The notes under the pieces are model-generated. The model saw only the letters and a program-made list of their open reading frames with translations. It was not told the DNA's origin and searched no databases. From Halospina sp040196175 (GTDB lineage: Bacteria; Pseudomonadota; Gammaproteobacteria; Pseudomonadales; Oleiphilaceae), in contig NZ_JBEFNF010000003.1 in NCBI RefSeq assembly GCF_040196175.1, positions 62,001 through 126,000 on the forward strand: DNA of 64,000 nt, given 5' to 3'. A program made the position numbers and the translations under genes. The number at the start of each line of letters is the position of its first letter. Position 1 is the stretch's first letter. This document shows positions 16,893 through 24,398 of the stretch, one piece after another.

Positions 16893-17597
16893 ATGGAACC
16901 GGAAAGCATACCCGATACCGATCAGCCGCGATGGTACCGTGTGCTTGCCCCGCTCGTGCTGGGCGTGGGTCTGGCGCTGAGCCTGCTGCTGTGGGCTGAG
17001 ACACGCCAGGCCCTGACCCGCGCCGCAACCACCGGCAACGATCCGGTATTCCCCGACCTCCTGCTCGTGTGCGGTATTGTGCTGAGCATTGGGCTGGCCT
17101 TCATCACCTGGCGAGTTGTACGTGCCCACCGCCTGACCATCCGCCGTCAGGTCAGACTGGAGCGCCTTCGCGAACGCGACAGCCGTGCCCTGGAGAACAA
17201 ACGCCTGGAAAAAGAGGTAATGAGCCGGGCACTATCTGACAGTGAGCAGCGTACCCGGGATTTCATCCAACTGGGAACCGCCATCGCCCTGGAACTGGAT
17301 GATGCGTGCGCCATCGGCTATGTTTCACCCCAGGTGGAAGCCTTGCTGGGGCACACGCCCTCGACCCTGGCAGGGGAGCGCGTTGATCTCCTCCTGCCGG
17401 AGGCCGAATACCAACGCCTTGAAGAGGCCCTCAATACCAGTCGCCGCGAGGCTCGCCATACCAGCCTGGATACCTGGCTCAGGGATCCTGAGGGGCACAC
17501 CCTGGCGGTAAACCTGCGCGTGTGTACGGTGGTGGATGCGCTGTCCCACTGTCAGGGCTTCCGTGTGGTCGCGTCGCCACGCGGTCCCATTGAATAG
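16893..17597 (+). CDS. Membrane-anchored PAS-domain protein of unknown role
   Basis: 234 residues. Two hydrophobic segments (about 17-36 and 54-76) are followed by a charged, probably coiled-coil stretch (about 80-118: RRQVRLERLRERDSRALENK and onward). A PAS-like domain fills the rest, recognisable by AIGYVSPQVEALLGHTPSTLAGERVDLLLP. There is no kinase, GGDEF, EAL or HTH output after the PAS domain, so it may act by docking to another protein. It stands between znuB (70 bases upstream) and cbpA (73 bases downstream). The start ATG follows GGGAGCCAGGA. The fold is judged from the PAS pattern alone; the ligand and function are unknown. Confidence 0.7.
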   Translation: MEPESIPDTDQPRWYRVLAPLVLGVGLALSLLLWAETRQALTRAATTGNDPVFPDLLLVCGIVLSIGLAFITWRVVRAHRLTIRRQVRLERLRERDSRALENKRLEKEVMSRALSDSEQRTRDFIQLGTAIALELDDACAIGYVSPQVEALLGHTPSTLAGERVDLLLPEAEYQRLEEALNTSRREARHTSLDTWLRDPEGHTLAVNLRVCTVVDALSHCQGFRVVASPRGPIE

Positions 17598-17612
17598 CGG
17601 CATTGCGCCTCC

Positions 17613-17630
17613 ATCTCTGCTAACAGAGAT
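17613..17630 (+). other. Perfect hairpin upstream of cbpA
   Basis: ATCTCTG-CTAA-CAGAGAT is a perfect seven-base-pair stem with a four-base loop, 40 bases before the cbpA start and 15 after the PAS gene. No T-run follows, so it is not a classical terminator; it could be an operator or an mRNA leader structure. Confidence 0.5.
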
Positions 17631-17670
17631 AGCCTGAACATAGCGCCAGACGCTGAACAGAGGATCACCG

Positions 17671-18621
17671 ATGGAATTCAAGGATTACTATAAGATTCTG
17701 GGTGTCGACGAAGACGCCTCCAAATCCGAGATCAAGTCCACCTATCGTAAGCTTGCACGCAAGTACCATCCAGATGTGAGCAAGGAGGCGGACGCGGAGG
17801 ATCACTTCAAGGACGTCAGTGAAGCCTATGAGGTGCTGAAGGACGACGAGAAACGCGCCGAGTATGACCAGCTCCGCAAGCACGGTCAGACGAGTGACGG
17901 CGGTTTTGATCCGCCGCCCGGCTGGGAGTCCGATGCAAGCTTCTCCCGGGGTGGTTTCACCGGCGCCGACAGCATGGACTTCAGTGATTTCTTTGAGTCC
18001 ATATTCGGTGGTGCTGGCGGTGGCTTCCGCCAGCAGCGCGGGCAGGGTTTCGCCATGCGTGGCGAGGATCTTCACCATCAGCTGTCGCTGTTTCTGGAGG
18101 AAGCCTACAACGGCTGTGAGAAGTCCCTACGTATGCAGCAGCCCGAACCCGGGCAGGACGGTCGGGTCCAGCGCCGCGAACGCACACTGAACGTGAAGGT
18201 ACCTGCCGGCGTTCGCGACGGCCAAACCATCCGGTTGCGCGGTCAGGGCGGCCCCGGCATCGGCAACGGCCCGAATGGCGACCTCTATCTGGACATCCAG
18301 ATAGCCCCCCATCCACACTTCCGGTTGGAAGGAGGGGATCTGTATGTGACCGTTCCGGTAACGCCCTGGGAAGCCGCTCTGGGAGGTCGCATTACAGTGC
18401 CTACCATGGGTGGCAGGGCCACGCTCACCATCCCCGAAGGCTCGCGCGAAGGCAAAAAACTGCGCCTGCGCGGCAAGGGCATGCCCGGCAAGAAGCCGGG
18501 TGACCAGTACGTGGTCCTGCAGGTTGCCATGCCACCGAAACAGACGGAACGCAGTCGCGAGCTCTTCCGTGAGCTGAGCGACGAAGTGCCGTTCAACCCA
18601 CGCGAACACCTGGGAGTCTGA
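17671..18621 (+). CDS. cbpA: DnaJ-type co-chaperone CbpA
   Basis: Co-chaperone of 316 residues that stimulates DnaK; in E. coli it also binds curved DNA. The J domain occupies residues 4-70 with the essential HPD tripeptide in RKYHPDVSK. A Gly/Phe-rich linker (about 75-125) follows, then two C-terminal substrate-binding barrels with VPAGVRDGQTIRLRGQGG and IPEGSREGKKLRLRGKGMPG. The zinc-finger domain of DnaJ proper is absent, which separates CbpA from DnaJ. cbpM follows two bases after the stop, the usual pair. Confidence 0.95.
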   Translation: MEFKDYYKILGVDEDASKSEIKSTYRKLARKYHPDVSKEADAEDHFKDVSEAYEVLKDDEKRAEYDQLRKHGQTSDGGFDPPPGWESDASFSRGGFTGADSMDFSDFFESIFGGAGGGFRQQRGQGFAMRGEDLHHQLSLFLEEAYNGCEKSLRMQQPEPGQDGRVQRRERTLNVKVPAGVRDGQTIRLRGQGGPGIGNGPNGDLYLDIQIAPHPHFRLEGGDLYVTVPVTPWEAALGGRITVPTMGGRATLTIPEGSREGKKLRLRGKGMPGKKPGDQYVVLQVAMPPKQTERSRELFRELSDEVPFNPREHLGV

Positions 18622-18623
18622 CC

Positions 18624-18947
18624 ATGAGCAGCAGAACGCCCCAAGCCGAAATGATGGACAACCTGGTGCGGCTGACCCTGCGTGATGTCTGCCACGACTG
18701 CCAGGTCAACGCCGAATACGTCATCGAGCTGGTTGAATTCGGTGTTGTGCAGCCGCGCGAAGGCCGCAACCCGCGTGAGTGGATCTTTGCGGGTGAGGAT
18801 CTGGTCCGGGTGAAGAAGGCGGAACGGTTACGACGGGATCTTGAGGTCAACCTCCCCGGGGTGGCGCTTTCCCTGGACCTGCTGGAGGAGCTCCGTGAAC
18901 TGCGCCGGCGAGTGGATGATCTGGAGCGGGACTTGATGCGTGACTGA
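18624..18947 (+). CDS. cbpM: CbpA modulator CbpM (MerR-like fold)
   Basis: 107-residue protein of the CbpM family, which binds the J domain of CbpA and blocks its action on DnaK. Visible features are the N-terminal LTLRDVCHDCQVNAEYVIELVEFGVVQP, a MerR-like helix-turn-helix relative, the tryptophan in PREWIFAGEDLVRVKKAERLRRDLEVN, and a C-terminal coiled coil (LLEELRELRRRVDDLERDL). It directly follows cbpA with a two-base gap. It ends three bases from the convergent patatin gene, leaving no room for a separate terminator. Confidence 0.9.
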   Translation: MSSRTPQAEMMDNLVRLTLRDVCHDCQVNAEYVIELVEFGVVQPREGRNPREWIFAGEDLVRVKKAERLRRDLEVNLPGVALSLDLLEELRELRRRVDDLERDLMRD

Positions 18948-18950
18948 GGC

Positions 18951-20033
18951 TTAACCCAGCTCGGATAACGGCCGCGCAACCTGCGCGACACGGTCGTTGT
19001 CCACAAGCTCCAGAAAGTAGTCTCCCAGGCGCTCGCTCTCGGCCATGGCCCGCCGCCAATGGGCTTCGCGCGTGGCGTCATTGCCCTGATAGGCAGGGAA
19101 GTCGCGCCTGTCTGGCAGGCGGCCATCGGGTAGTGTCTCCAGATAGGAAGGCGTAGGCGTAATCATGACCATGTTGCGCAGGCGCTCGGGGTCGCCGTGT
19201 CGCCACGGCAGCGTCTTGTCGAACCACCCGGGCACCACCCGTGGTGTAAAATGCGGATACAGCACCAGATCATCGCCAGCATAGGGCATATCCAGATGAT
19301 AATCCGTAAGACCACCGTCCCGGAAACAACGCCCCGCCACACCGGGAATTCGCTCGACAGCCCGCATCACCATGGGAATAGAACCGGACGCCAGCAGTGA
19401 AGCCTGGAGATTGTCCGCATTAAGGACCTCATGGCGCCCCGGAAAATCATCAAAGATTTCAAGCGGGGGCGCGGCACGCTCGTCGTGCATCACGATGCGT
19501 TCAAACCCGAGCTGAATCCAGGGCCGATGGATGGCATTCGCCAATACCACAGGCGCCAGCCCCGCCATCAGGAGCGCTTTGTGATCTGACGCCACCAACC
19601 CGCGGGAGCGCGCCACCATCACGTTCAACCGGTAGCGCTGCTGCTCGAAGATGCCACTTTCCTGCCCACCGATCAGCGCCTCCAGCATCTCTTCGCACTG
19701 CCTGGAGACCTGCTGCGGTGTCACATCCTTGGGGAAACGCTGGGCGGTGTAGAGCTCGCCCAGGCGCTCCAGTGCGGCGACCGGTTCCGGCGTGCAGGCG
19801 CAGGCAAAACGCCAGCTGCCGATGGAAGAGCCGATGAGCGCGCGCTCACGTGGCGCCCGCTCCAGCCAGTCTCCGAACAGCACCCGATCCAGCCCCTGCA
19901 GACCCAGAGCCTTGGGGCCTCCGGCCGCGCCGGGGATGATGCCCACATCCTCAGGACGGAGCCCGCGCTCACGGATACGGTCCAGCGCACGATCACCAGC
20001 ATGGATATTCAACGGTGGTTTGGGATCAGTCAT
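18951..20033 (-). CDS. Patatin-like phospholipase / acyl hydrolase
   Basis: 360 residues, patatin fold. The oxyanion loop appears as GAAGGPKALG (near 35-44), the catalytic serine in GSSIG (near 69), and the catalytic Asp in RDGGLTD (near 240). Patatins hydrolyse ester bonds of phospholipids or other lipids with a Ser-Asp dyad. No signal peptide is seen, so a cytoplasmic place is likely. The next gene upstream on the same strand (start 20971) is an alpha/beta hydrolase whose stop lies eight bases before this start, so the two probably form an operon. Substrate unknown. Confidence 0.8.
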   Translation of the reverse strand: MTDPKPPLNIHAGDRALDRIRERGLRPEDVGIIPGAAGGPKALGLQGLDRVLFGDWLERAPRERALIGSSIGSWRFACACTPEPVAALERLGELYTAQRFPKDVTPQQVSRQCEEMLEALIGGQESGIFEQQRYRLNVMVARSRGLVASDHKALLMAGLAPVVLANAIHRPWIQLGFERIVMHDERAAPPLEIFDDFPGRHEVLNADNLQASLLASGSIPMVMRAVERIPGVAGRCFRDGGLTDYHLDMPYAGDDLVLYPHFTPRVVPGWFDKTLPWRHGDPERLRNMVMITPTPSYLETLPDGRLPDRRDFPAYQGNDATREAHWRRAMAESERLGDYFLELVDNDRVAQVARPLSELG

Positions 20034-20041
20034 CAGTGCCG

Positions 20042-20971
20042 TCAGTCATTCCCCAAAGCAATACGACGTCGGAAGGCCAGGTAGTGCTGGAGTGTTTCCG
20101 CAGGCGCCTCAAAATGGGGATAGTGGCCAATGTCGTCCAGCAGTGCAATCCCGCGATCGCTCACTAGTTCCCGATAGCGCTGGAGCATTGCCTGCCCAGA
20201 GACCGGATCCGCGCCCCCCCAGATCAGAAGCGCTGGCTGGTCCATGGACTGAAGGGCGCCCACCCAGCGGTGTCTATGGATGCGCCGCTCCTCCATGTAG
20301 TGCATGATCCGATGGATGACACCGCGGCCGTTGTTGTGGATCAGCAGCTGCCAGAAGTCTTCAATGTCCCTTGCTGTCGGCTGGGTGGCCGCGCCGAATA
20401 GGCGCGCCAGGCTCGACTCGAACACTCGCCGCGTCAGAACCCGACTGACAAGCCCACCCAGTGGCCCCAGCAGGAGCTTCTGAATCAGGATGGGCTGATG
20501 CACCTCCGGAAACAGAGCCGCGTTCATCAAAGCCACGCTCTCAATACGGAACCCAAGGCTGCCCTCAAGATTCCGGGCCAGAAGTTCCTGGGCCACTGTT
20601 GCGCCATAGTCATGGGCCAGAACGTGAACCCGCTCCTCGCCCATCTGTTCCAGCCAGCCCTGAATGAGATCCGCCTGTTCGATCAGTGAATAGGGGTGGT
20701 CCTGAGGCTTATCCGAGAACCCGAATCCCAGCATATCCGGCGCCAGCAGCCGGTAATGCTCACTCAATGCGGGCCAGAGTCGATGCCAGTCCCAGGAAGC
20801 GGTGGGAAAACCATGGATCAGAAGCAACGGCGCTCCGCGCCCGCCTATTCGGCTGAAGACAGCGTACTCGCCGAACATGAACCAGCACCCGGTCTCCTGC
20901 CAGCGCTGCAGCCGGTGGGATTCCCCCTCAACACGGCCCTGCGGGTTAGTGGCATCTCTATTCCATGGCAT
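20042..20971 (-). CDS. Alpha/beta hydrolase with Asp nucleophile (haloalkane dehalogenase / epoxide hydrolase type)
   Basis: 309 residues. The alpha/beta-hydrolase pattern is clear: LLLIHGFPTASWDWHRLWPAL (oxyanion loop), DMLGFGFSDKP, the nucleophile elbow VLAHDYGATV, WGGADPVSG and DIGHYPHFEAP with the catalytic His. In the elbow the usual Ser is Asp (H-D-Y-G), which is the mark of the dehalogenase and epoxide-hydrolase branch rather than esterases. The ATG at 20971 is preceded by GGGAGAG. The partner gene is the patatin downstream. The actual substrate cannot be read from the sequence. Confidence 0.82.
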   Translation of the reverse strand: MPWNRDATNPQGRVEGESHRLQRWQETGCWFMFGEYAVFSRIGGRGAPLLLIHGFPTASWDWHRLWPALSEHYRLLAPDMLGFGFSDKPQDHPYSLIEQADLIQGWLEQMGEERVHVLAHDYGATVAQELLARNLEGSLGFRIESVALMNAALFPEVHQPILIQKLLLGPLGGLVSRVLTRRVFESSLARLFGAATQPTARDIEDFWQLLIHNNGRGVIHRIMHYMEERRIHRHRWVGALQSMDQPALLIWGGADPVSGQAMLQRYRELVSDRGIALLDDIGHYPHFEAPAETLQHYLAFRRRIALGND

Positions 20972-21203
20972 CGCGTGCTCTCCCTGTTGGCGCTGAAACG
21001 GATCAGCCTGGCGCCACCGAGTCTATCGCAATGTGCGATCTGCAACGAACCCATAGCGCGGTCATCCAATGTTTTTATTGAGTCGTAACCAAAGGGTCAG
21101 AATAATCTGCACGCTGTTTCCAATTGTCCCTCTCTATGAATGACAGGGAAGAGCGCGGCATAATAGTTAGCTGATCAACGATGGGTTAAACCGGGAGTAC
21201 ACC

Positions 21204-21770
21204 ATGGAAAACAACACTGAGGGGCTGGCGGCGGATTACCGGGACATCATCCACCGGCTGGGCGAGGATCCTGAGCGCGAGGGCCTGGCGAACACCCCGG
21301 AGCGCGCCGCCAAGGCCATGGAGTTCCTGACCCGCGGTTACCACGAGGATCTGGATTCTATCGTCAACGGCGCAATTTTCGAATCCTCTAACGATGAAAT
21401 GGTCGTTGTTCAGGATATTGAACTCTACTCCCTGTGCGAACATCACCTGCTGCCATTCGTGGGCAAGTGTCACATCGCCTACCTGCCTAACGGCCGGGTT
21501 CTGGGGCTTTCCAAGTGCGCACGCATTGCTGACATGTTCGCCCGCCGCCTTCAGATCCAGGAGTCGCTCACGCGCCAGATCGCCGAGGCCGTACAGGAGG
21601 TAACCGGAGCCAAAGGGGTGGCCGTGGTGATCGAGGCTTACCACATGTGCATGATGATGCGCGGTGTGGAAAAGCAAAACTCCACCATGAAGACATCGGT
21701 GATGCTGGGCACTTTCCGCGAGTCCCAGGCTACACGTATGGAATTCCTGACCCTGCTCAACCACAGCTGA
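21204..21770 (+). CDS. folE: GTP cyclohydrolase I
   Basis: Converts GTP to 7,8-dihydroneopterin triphosphate, the first step of folate and pterin synthesis, as a homodecamer in the cytoplasm. 188 residues, the normal size for the short bacterial form. Zinc ligands are seen in SLCEHHLLPF (Cys, His) and in the later Cys of YHMCMMMRGV; GLSKCARIADMFARRLQIQESLTRQIAEAV is the family core. GGGAGTACACC precedes the ATG. It is followed 16 bases later by folX, so the two are probably one operon. Confidence 0.96.
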   Translation: MENNTEGLAADYRDIIHRLGEDPEREGLANTPERAAKAMEFLTRGYHEDLDSIVNGAIFESSNDEMVVVQDIELYSLCEHHLLPFVGKCHIAYLPNGRVLGLSKCARIADMFARRLQIQESLTRQIAEAVQEVTGAKGVAVVIEAYHMCMMMRGVEKQNSTMKTSVMLGTFRESQATRMEFLTLLNHS

Positions 21771-21786
21771 CCATTACGGGGCCGCC

Positions 21787-22161
21787 ATGAGCGACGCGAA
21801 TACCGCCACCATCCGAATCAAGAATCTCCGTCTGCGCACCTTTGTGGGCATCAAAGAGGAAGAAATCAACAACCGCCAGGATGTCGTGATCAATGTACGG
21901 CTGGTGTATGATGCTGATCTGGCCATCCGCAATAATGATATTGAGGCGGCCCTGAACTATCGCACCATCACCAAAAACATCATCGCCCATGTCGAAGGCA
22001 ATCGCTTTGCTTTACTGGAGCGGATGACCAGGGAGGTACTCGACCTGGCGATGGCTCCCGAGGCCGTACTGGAAGCTGAGGCCGAAATCGATAAGCCCCA
22101 CGCACTGCGCTTCTCGGACTCAGTATCCGTGGCGCTGAGGGCCAACCGCTACAGCTCCTAA
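21787..22161 (+). CDS. folX: Dihydroneopterin triphosphate 2'-epimerase FolX
   Basis: 124 residues of the FolB/FolX tunnelling fold. The strings IRIKNLRLRTFVGIKEEEINNRQDVVINV, ALNYRTITKNIIAHVE and EIDKPHALRFSDSVS follow E. coli FolX almost word for word, which separates it from the aldolase FolB. FolX epimerises dihydroneopterin triphosphate to the monapterin form, and in Pseudomonas tetrahydromonapterin is the cofactor of phenylalanine hydroxylase. Its place directly after folE fits supply of that substrate. No folM or phhA is seen in the window. Confidence 0.93.
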   Translation: MSDANTATIRIKNLRLRTFVGIKEEEINNRQDVVINVRLVYDADLAIRNNDIEAALNYRTITKNIIAHVEGNRFALLERMTREVLDLAMAPEAVLEAEAEIDKPHALRFSDSVSVALRANRYSS

Positions 22162-22233
22162 AGCCCATGGACATTTGTGCACACCTTCTTACACTGAGGG
22201 GCTCACCTCTATCGGCCGTGAGGCCCCATCGCA

Positions 22234-23820
22234 ATGTTCCTGCGTTCGCTGTTCAGCGCTGACAACCGCCCCTCCCTCTTGCTTATCCTGGCCTGGCTCA
22301 GCGCCCTAGTGATGGTTGCAGCCGGCACCATACTGGCATGGCACCAAGGGCAATTCTGGACGCCGTTATTGGTCACCGCCGGCATTCTGATCATCCTGCT
22401 GCTGGCTCTATGCCAGGGACTTCGCCGCCAAAGCCAGCTCCTGGAGCAGACCCGAAGCGCCCTGCGCCAGGAAACCGACCGGCGTCTGAGCGCCGTAGCC
22501 GATCTCGAGCGCATCGCCAGCAACGACCCCCTGACGGGCCTCGCCAACCGCCATTTCTTCATGGAAGATCTGGACTACGCTGTGAAGCGCGCCCACCAGA
22601 CCGGGGAGCAGATCGCGGTGATTGCACTCGATCTGGACGGTTTCCAGACCCTCAATAACACGATGGGGCACGACTACGGCGATCAGTTGCTTGTTGCAGT
22701 GGCCGAGCGCCTGCGGACACTGGAGGACAGCAATCACCTGTTCTGCCGTGCCAGCAGCGACGATTTCTACCTGCGCTGCTACCCGCTGTCGGACCTGGAA
22801 TCGCTGATCCATCTGATGGACCGTGTACGGGATCTTTTCCGACTCCCCATCCGGATGGAGGACGAGGACCGTTATCTCTCCGCCTCCATCGGTGTCGTGC
22901 TCTTCCCGGATCACGTCAGAGACGCGCAGTCTCTCATCGCCAGCGCCGAGGCCGCGCTCAATCAAGCTGCGGAGCTGCCCGGCACGCGCTACCAATTCTA
23001 CAATGAACGTCTGCACGAACAGATCCGGGAGCGGATGGAGCTGCACTGGGGACTGCATGATGCGCTTGAACAGAACCGCTTCCATCTGCGCTATCAGCCG
23101 CAACAGGATATGGCCACCGGCGAGTGGGTCGCGGTGGAAGCCACGCTCAGCTGGGACCATCCCGAACGTGGGGAGCTGGAGCCGGAATCGTTCATGGAGG
23201 CGGCTCTGGAGACGGGCCTGGCGTCAGCCATTACCAGTCATACCATCACATTGGTCAGCGAACAGTTGCGGCGCTGGCGTCACCGCGGCGCGCTTGACCT
23301 GACCGTGGCCGTCAATCTCTATGGGCCGGAGCTGGACGACAGCAGACTGGTGGCGCATATCGCCGGGATCCTGAAGCGCAATGAAGTTGCCCCTGAAACA
23401 CTGGAACTAGAGCTGGCCGAAGACAGCCTGGCTCATAACACGGAACAGCGTGAACAGAGGCTGCGGGCACTGAGTGAGTTGGGTCTGCCCATCAGCATTG
23501 ATCATTTCGGGCAAGGCACGGCGTCACTGGCCTGGGTACGCGATTTCCCGGTGCATCAGGTAAAAATCGAGCCGGGCTTTGTACGCCGCGTCACCAGCCG
23601 TCATAATGACAGCGTTATCGTCAGAGCGATTATTCATCTGGCCCATAATCTGGGCATGCAGGTGACCGCTACAGGTGTCGATACCGACGCCCACCTGACG
23701 TTCATCAACGCACACCGATGCGACTTCGCCCAGGGTGAACGGATCAGCCCAGCCTTGGCCCCGGATGAGCTGGCGGAACGCATCGGTCGCAAGCAATCCA
23801 ATACAGCAGAGTATCCCTGA
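22234..23820 (+). CDS. Membrane GGDEF-EAL protein with degenerate active sites
   Basis: 528 residues: two membrane helices (about 14-36 and 41-63), a short coiled coil, a GGDEF domain (about 90-255) and an EAL domain (about 270-520). Both domains keep the fold but not the catalytic signature. GGDEF reads SSDDF. In the EAL domain, EAL reads EAT, DDFG reads DHFG (loss of a metal-binding Asp), and the later EGVET reads TGVDT. It is therefore unlikely to make or break cyclic di-GMP and may instead bind a partner, RNA or nucleotide, like other degenerate tandem proteins such as CsrD. It stands alone between folX and the DUF411 gene, five bases before the latter. Confidence 0.85.
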   Translation: MFLRSLFSADNRPSLLLILAWLSALVMVAAGTILAWHQGQFWTPLLVTAGILIILLLALCQGLRRQSQLLEQTRSALRQETDRRLSAVADLERIASNDPLTGLANRHFFMEDLDYAVKRAHQTGEQIAVIALDLDGFQTLNNTMGHDYGDQLLVAVAERLRTLEDSNHLFCRASSDDFYLRCYPLSDLESLIHLMDRVRDLFRLPIRMEDEDRYLSASIGVVLFPDHVRDAQSLIASAEAALNQAAELPGTRYQFYNERLHEQIRERMELHWGLHDALEQNRFHLRYQPQQDMATGEWVAVEATLSWDHPERGELEPESFMEAALETGLASAITSHTITLVSEQLRRWRHRGALDLTVAVNLYGPELDDSRLVAHIAGILKRNEVAPETLELELAEDSLAHNTEQREQRLRALSELGLPISIDHFGQGTASLAWVRDFPVHQVKIEPGFVRRVTSRHNDSVIVRAIIHLAHNLGMQVTATGVDTDAHLTFINAHRCDFAQGERISPALAPDELAERIGRKQSNTAEYP

Positions 23821-23825
23821 CCATC

Positions 23826-24344
23826 ATGCGCCGTCTGATCATCACCACACTCAGCTTTGCCGCTATCGCCATCGTCACCTTTGGAGCCACACAACTGGTC
23901 GCCAACAACGGCAAGGAAACAGCCACGACAGACGAGGTATCCGCTCCGACCGAGGAAACCCTCACTGTCTTTGCCTCGCCAACCTGCGGCTGCTGCAGCG
24001 ATTGGATTGAGCACATGCGGGACAAAGGCTTCCAGGCCGAAAAACGCGAGGTGAGCAACATCAATCGCGTGAAAAAGGAAGCCGGCCTGCCACGCGCACT
24101 GGCCAGCTGCCATACGGCCTTCATCGGCGGTTACATCATCGAGGGCCATGTGCCCGCCTCCGACGTCAAGCGCCTTCTGCGCGAGCAACCAGAGGCGGCC
24201 GGGCTGAGCGTACCGCGTATGCCAATGGGCTCGCCCGGAATGAAAGTACAAGGCCGTGGCCGGGATGCGTTCGATGTGATTCTCTTCCGCAAAAACGGGA
24301 ACCAGGAAGTTTTCCAGCATTACCCAGCCCAGAGCAGCCTCTGA
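23826..24344 (+). CDS. DUF411 periplasmic CGCC-motif protein
   Basis: 172 residues with an N-terminal hydrophobic segment (about 5-25) that acts as signal peptide or anchor. The DUF411 core follows: FASPTCGCCSDWIEHMRDKGF, with a thioredoxin-like position of the Cys motif, then ASCHTAFIGGYIIEGHVPASDVKRLL and VPRMPMGSPGM. Relatives are often called metal-binding proteins and sit beside copper-resistance genes, but no copper genes are next to this one. A role in binding Cu or another soft metal in the periplasm is a family-level inference. It starts five bases after the GGDEF-EAL gene. Confidence 0.85.
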   Translation: MRRLIITTLSFAAIAIVTFGATQLVANNGKETATTDEVSAPTEETLTVFASPTCGCCSDWIEHMRDKGFQAEKREVSNINRVKKEAGLPRALASCHTAFIGGYIIEGHVPASDVKRLLREQPEAAGLSVPRMPMGSPGMKVQGRGRDAFDVILFRKNGNQEVFQHYPAQSSL

Positions 24345-24398
24345 TTCCATTATACTGCATCATCGCAATCGCCAGCCCAGCAACAGGTACCCGTTTTA

